Of a stretch of DNA of 64,000 nt, positions 62,977 to 64,000 are shown in pieces. The notes under the pieces were generated by a model. That model did not search any database. It had not been told where the DNA came from and saw only the letters and a list, made by a program, of their open reading frames with translations. Source of the DNA: Corydoras sp. C115 (Eukaryota > Chordata > Actinopteri > Siluriformes > Callichthyidae); assembly GCA_019802505.1 (NCBI GenBank), contig JAFMOC010000299.1, positions 156,001 through 220,000 on the forward strand, written 5' to 3'. Each line of letters starts with the position of its first letter. The first letter of the stretch is position 1. A program made the position numbers and the translations under genes.

Positions 62977-64000
62977 TTATCCAATAATTTTACAGACGAG
63001 CTGGCGTAGCTGCCTCACTTCATCTATGGCTGGATGGTCTGGTTGTTTAATACCAGATACTACCTGTGTGTAGGAGGGGTGGTTTGTTGGTAGTAGTATC
63101 TGTGGTGTAGTGTGTGGCAGGGGTCCATTAGGTCCTGCAGACCAGCGCTGGGATCTGCTTGGTGCTGTGTTGTGACGTTGAGGTCTGGTAGATGCTGCAG
63201 TTAAATGCTGGGGTCTGGTTGATGTTGCAGTAGGTTGCAGAGATCTGGTGGATGTTGAGTTCCTGGGTGCAGTTCTGCTGTGTCCTGCTGTGCTGGGCGA
63301 GGTTCTGTCAAGTGTGCCTCTCTGGCGTTGCATTTTGTTTGTTTGATTTGCTTTGTGGCATTGAGGTGTTCTTAACCTTGGGGTTGGTACAGCTCCTCCT
63401 AGATCGTATTCTAACATCCAGATGTTGTTCTTGTTCACATGTACATGGTCATGGAGGTGTTCTGAAGTTAGTGCTGGATGATAAGCTACTGAAATGCCTG
63501 TGATCTTGGCACATTCTCTGTTGATGGAGTCATTAATGTCCCCTATCATCTCACAGGGAATGTCTCGGCGTGGTAGTAGGGTGGAGATGGTGATGTTGGC
63601 ATTTGGGAATTCTTTGAGTTTTTGAGCCATTTGTATCACCTTTAGAGAGAGATTTCTCACATAGGAGTGTAGCTCATTTGTTTCCGTGTGGATGATGATG
63701 ATGTTCTCAGGAACACCCAGCTGTGTGTGGTGAAGCAGTCTATGTGCTGCTTGGGTTGTAGGACACCAGAATTTTCCCACTCTGTGTGTTGGAAACATCT
63801 CTCTGTGGCTTAAAAACTTCCTATTTGAGTCAATCAAAATGGCAGTTTTATGAGGAGAAGATGAGGCTGGAGGCTTTTGTGTAGAGCTGGAGGGATGGAG
63901 CTCTGGCTCGTTCTCTCTCGATGTAGCTCTGGAGGGGTGGAGCTCTGGTTCACGTCCTTTCAGTATAGCATTGGATGGATGGAGCTCTGGCTCGTTCTCT
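62977..64000 (-). pseudogene. LINE ORF1 with SGNH/GDSL-type esterase domain (partial)
   Basis: The minus-strand frame is open from the window edge to a stop at 62,977. It starts in a repeated proline-rich linker (EPELHPS occurs three times, about 63,880-64,000), then KTAILIDSNRKFL (block I-like, with the serine of the DS/GDS motif), VPENIIIIHTETNELHSYVR (block III, normally GTND, here TETNE), NITISTLLPRRDIPC and DHVHVNKNN (block V catalytic DxxH). A Thr/Ser/Arg/Pro-rich C-terminus follows (TSTRPQHLTAASTRPQRHNT). Such esterase-type ORF1 proteins occur in several vertebrate LINE groups. The frame looks intact here, but its start is outside the window and the partner ORF2 is dead. Confidence 0.82.

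Larger units (their letters stand above)
60971..64000 (-). mobile_element. Internally deleted LINE in the last rab6a intron
   Basis: On the minus strand it holds ORF1 (64,000-62,977, running off the window), the start of an endonuclease (about 62,510-62,270), a direct jump to the reverse transcriptase C-terminus (62,260-61,375), and a 3' part with GT tract ending GTCATGTCAATAAAGCAAAT plus (TGAA)n at 60,971. Most of the endonuclease and RT is missing, so it cannot move by itself. A young SINE-A sits between ORF1 and ORF2. Confidence 0.88.

Noticed and set aside
60763..64000. Last rab6a exon (MIDIKL tail with GGCSC-type end)
   Set aside because: Looked for on the plus strand after exon 7 but not found; the interval is filled by the LINE and SINE-A, so the exon most likely lies beyond the window.

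Overview
This window is vertebrate nuclear DNA, almost certainly from a teleost fish. Coding sequence is split into short GT/AG exons in a sea of transposon copies: Rex3-type and L2-type LINEs, a Ty3/gypsy element, hAT transposons and tRNA-derived SINEs. The two genes that can be read are teleost-type il12b and rab6a. The fish order cannot be fixed from the sequence alone.

Layout. 1-16.5 kb: no host gene found. It holds a three-copy tandem array (1-1840), SINEs, a degenerate Ty3/gypsy retrotransposon on the minus strand (3.95-8.61 kb) and a compact LTR element without pol that has matching LTRs and a 5-bp target duplication (10.59-12.90 kb). 16.5-28.8 kb: il12b (interleukin-12/23 p40) on the minus strand. 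Six coding exons join in phase into 309 codons plus stop, and a candidate promoter with a kappaB site lies at 28.54-28.76 kb. Its last intron holds a nested pair of hAT elements with exact 8-bp target duplications. 28.8-43.1 kb: intergenic, mostly SINE copies plus one Rex3-like LINE (33.73-36.43 kb). 43.1-60.8 kb and beyond: rab6a on the plus strand, starting in a CpG island. Seven of the eight expected exon positions are present; the last exon (prenylated tail) was not found and probably lies past 64,000. 60.97-64 kb: an internally deleted LINE on the minus strand, in the last rab6a intron.

The most notable point is rab6a. It has the known pair of alternative exons 4 (Rab6A'-like at 50,592, Rab6A-like at 51,131) and also a second pair of alternative exons 6 (55,604 and 57,426). 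Both exon-6 copies are 94 nt, in the same phase, with splice sites and the G5 motif. Including or skipping both copies of either pair breaks the frame, so the locus could encode four related GTPases by mutually exclusive splicing.

The dominant repeat, called SINE-A here, has roughly fifty copies or fragments. It has a tRNA-like head with A and B boxes, a body of about 280 bp, and a 3' end shared with the Rex3-like LINE (AAGCGGAAGATAATGGATGG), so that LINE is its likely source of reverse transcriptase. Several copies have exact 10-15 bp target-site duplications. A subfamily with a GAAT-type tail looks young. No CRISPR array, operon or bacterial feature is present. Exon coordinates were read by eye from the sequence; homology statements rest on memory of the families, with no database search.
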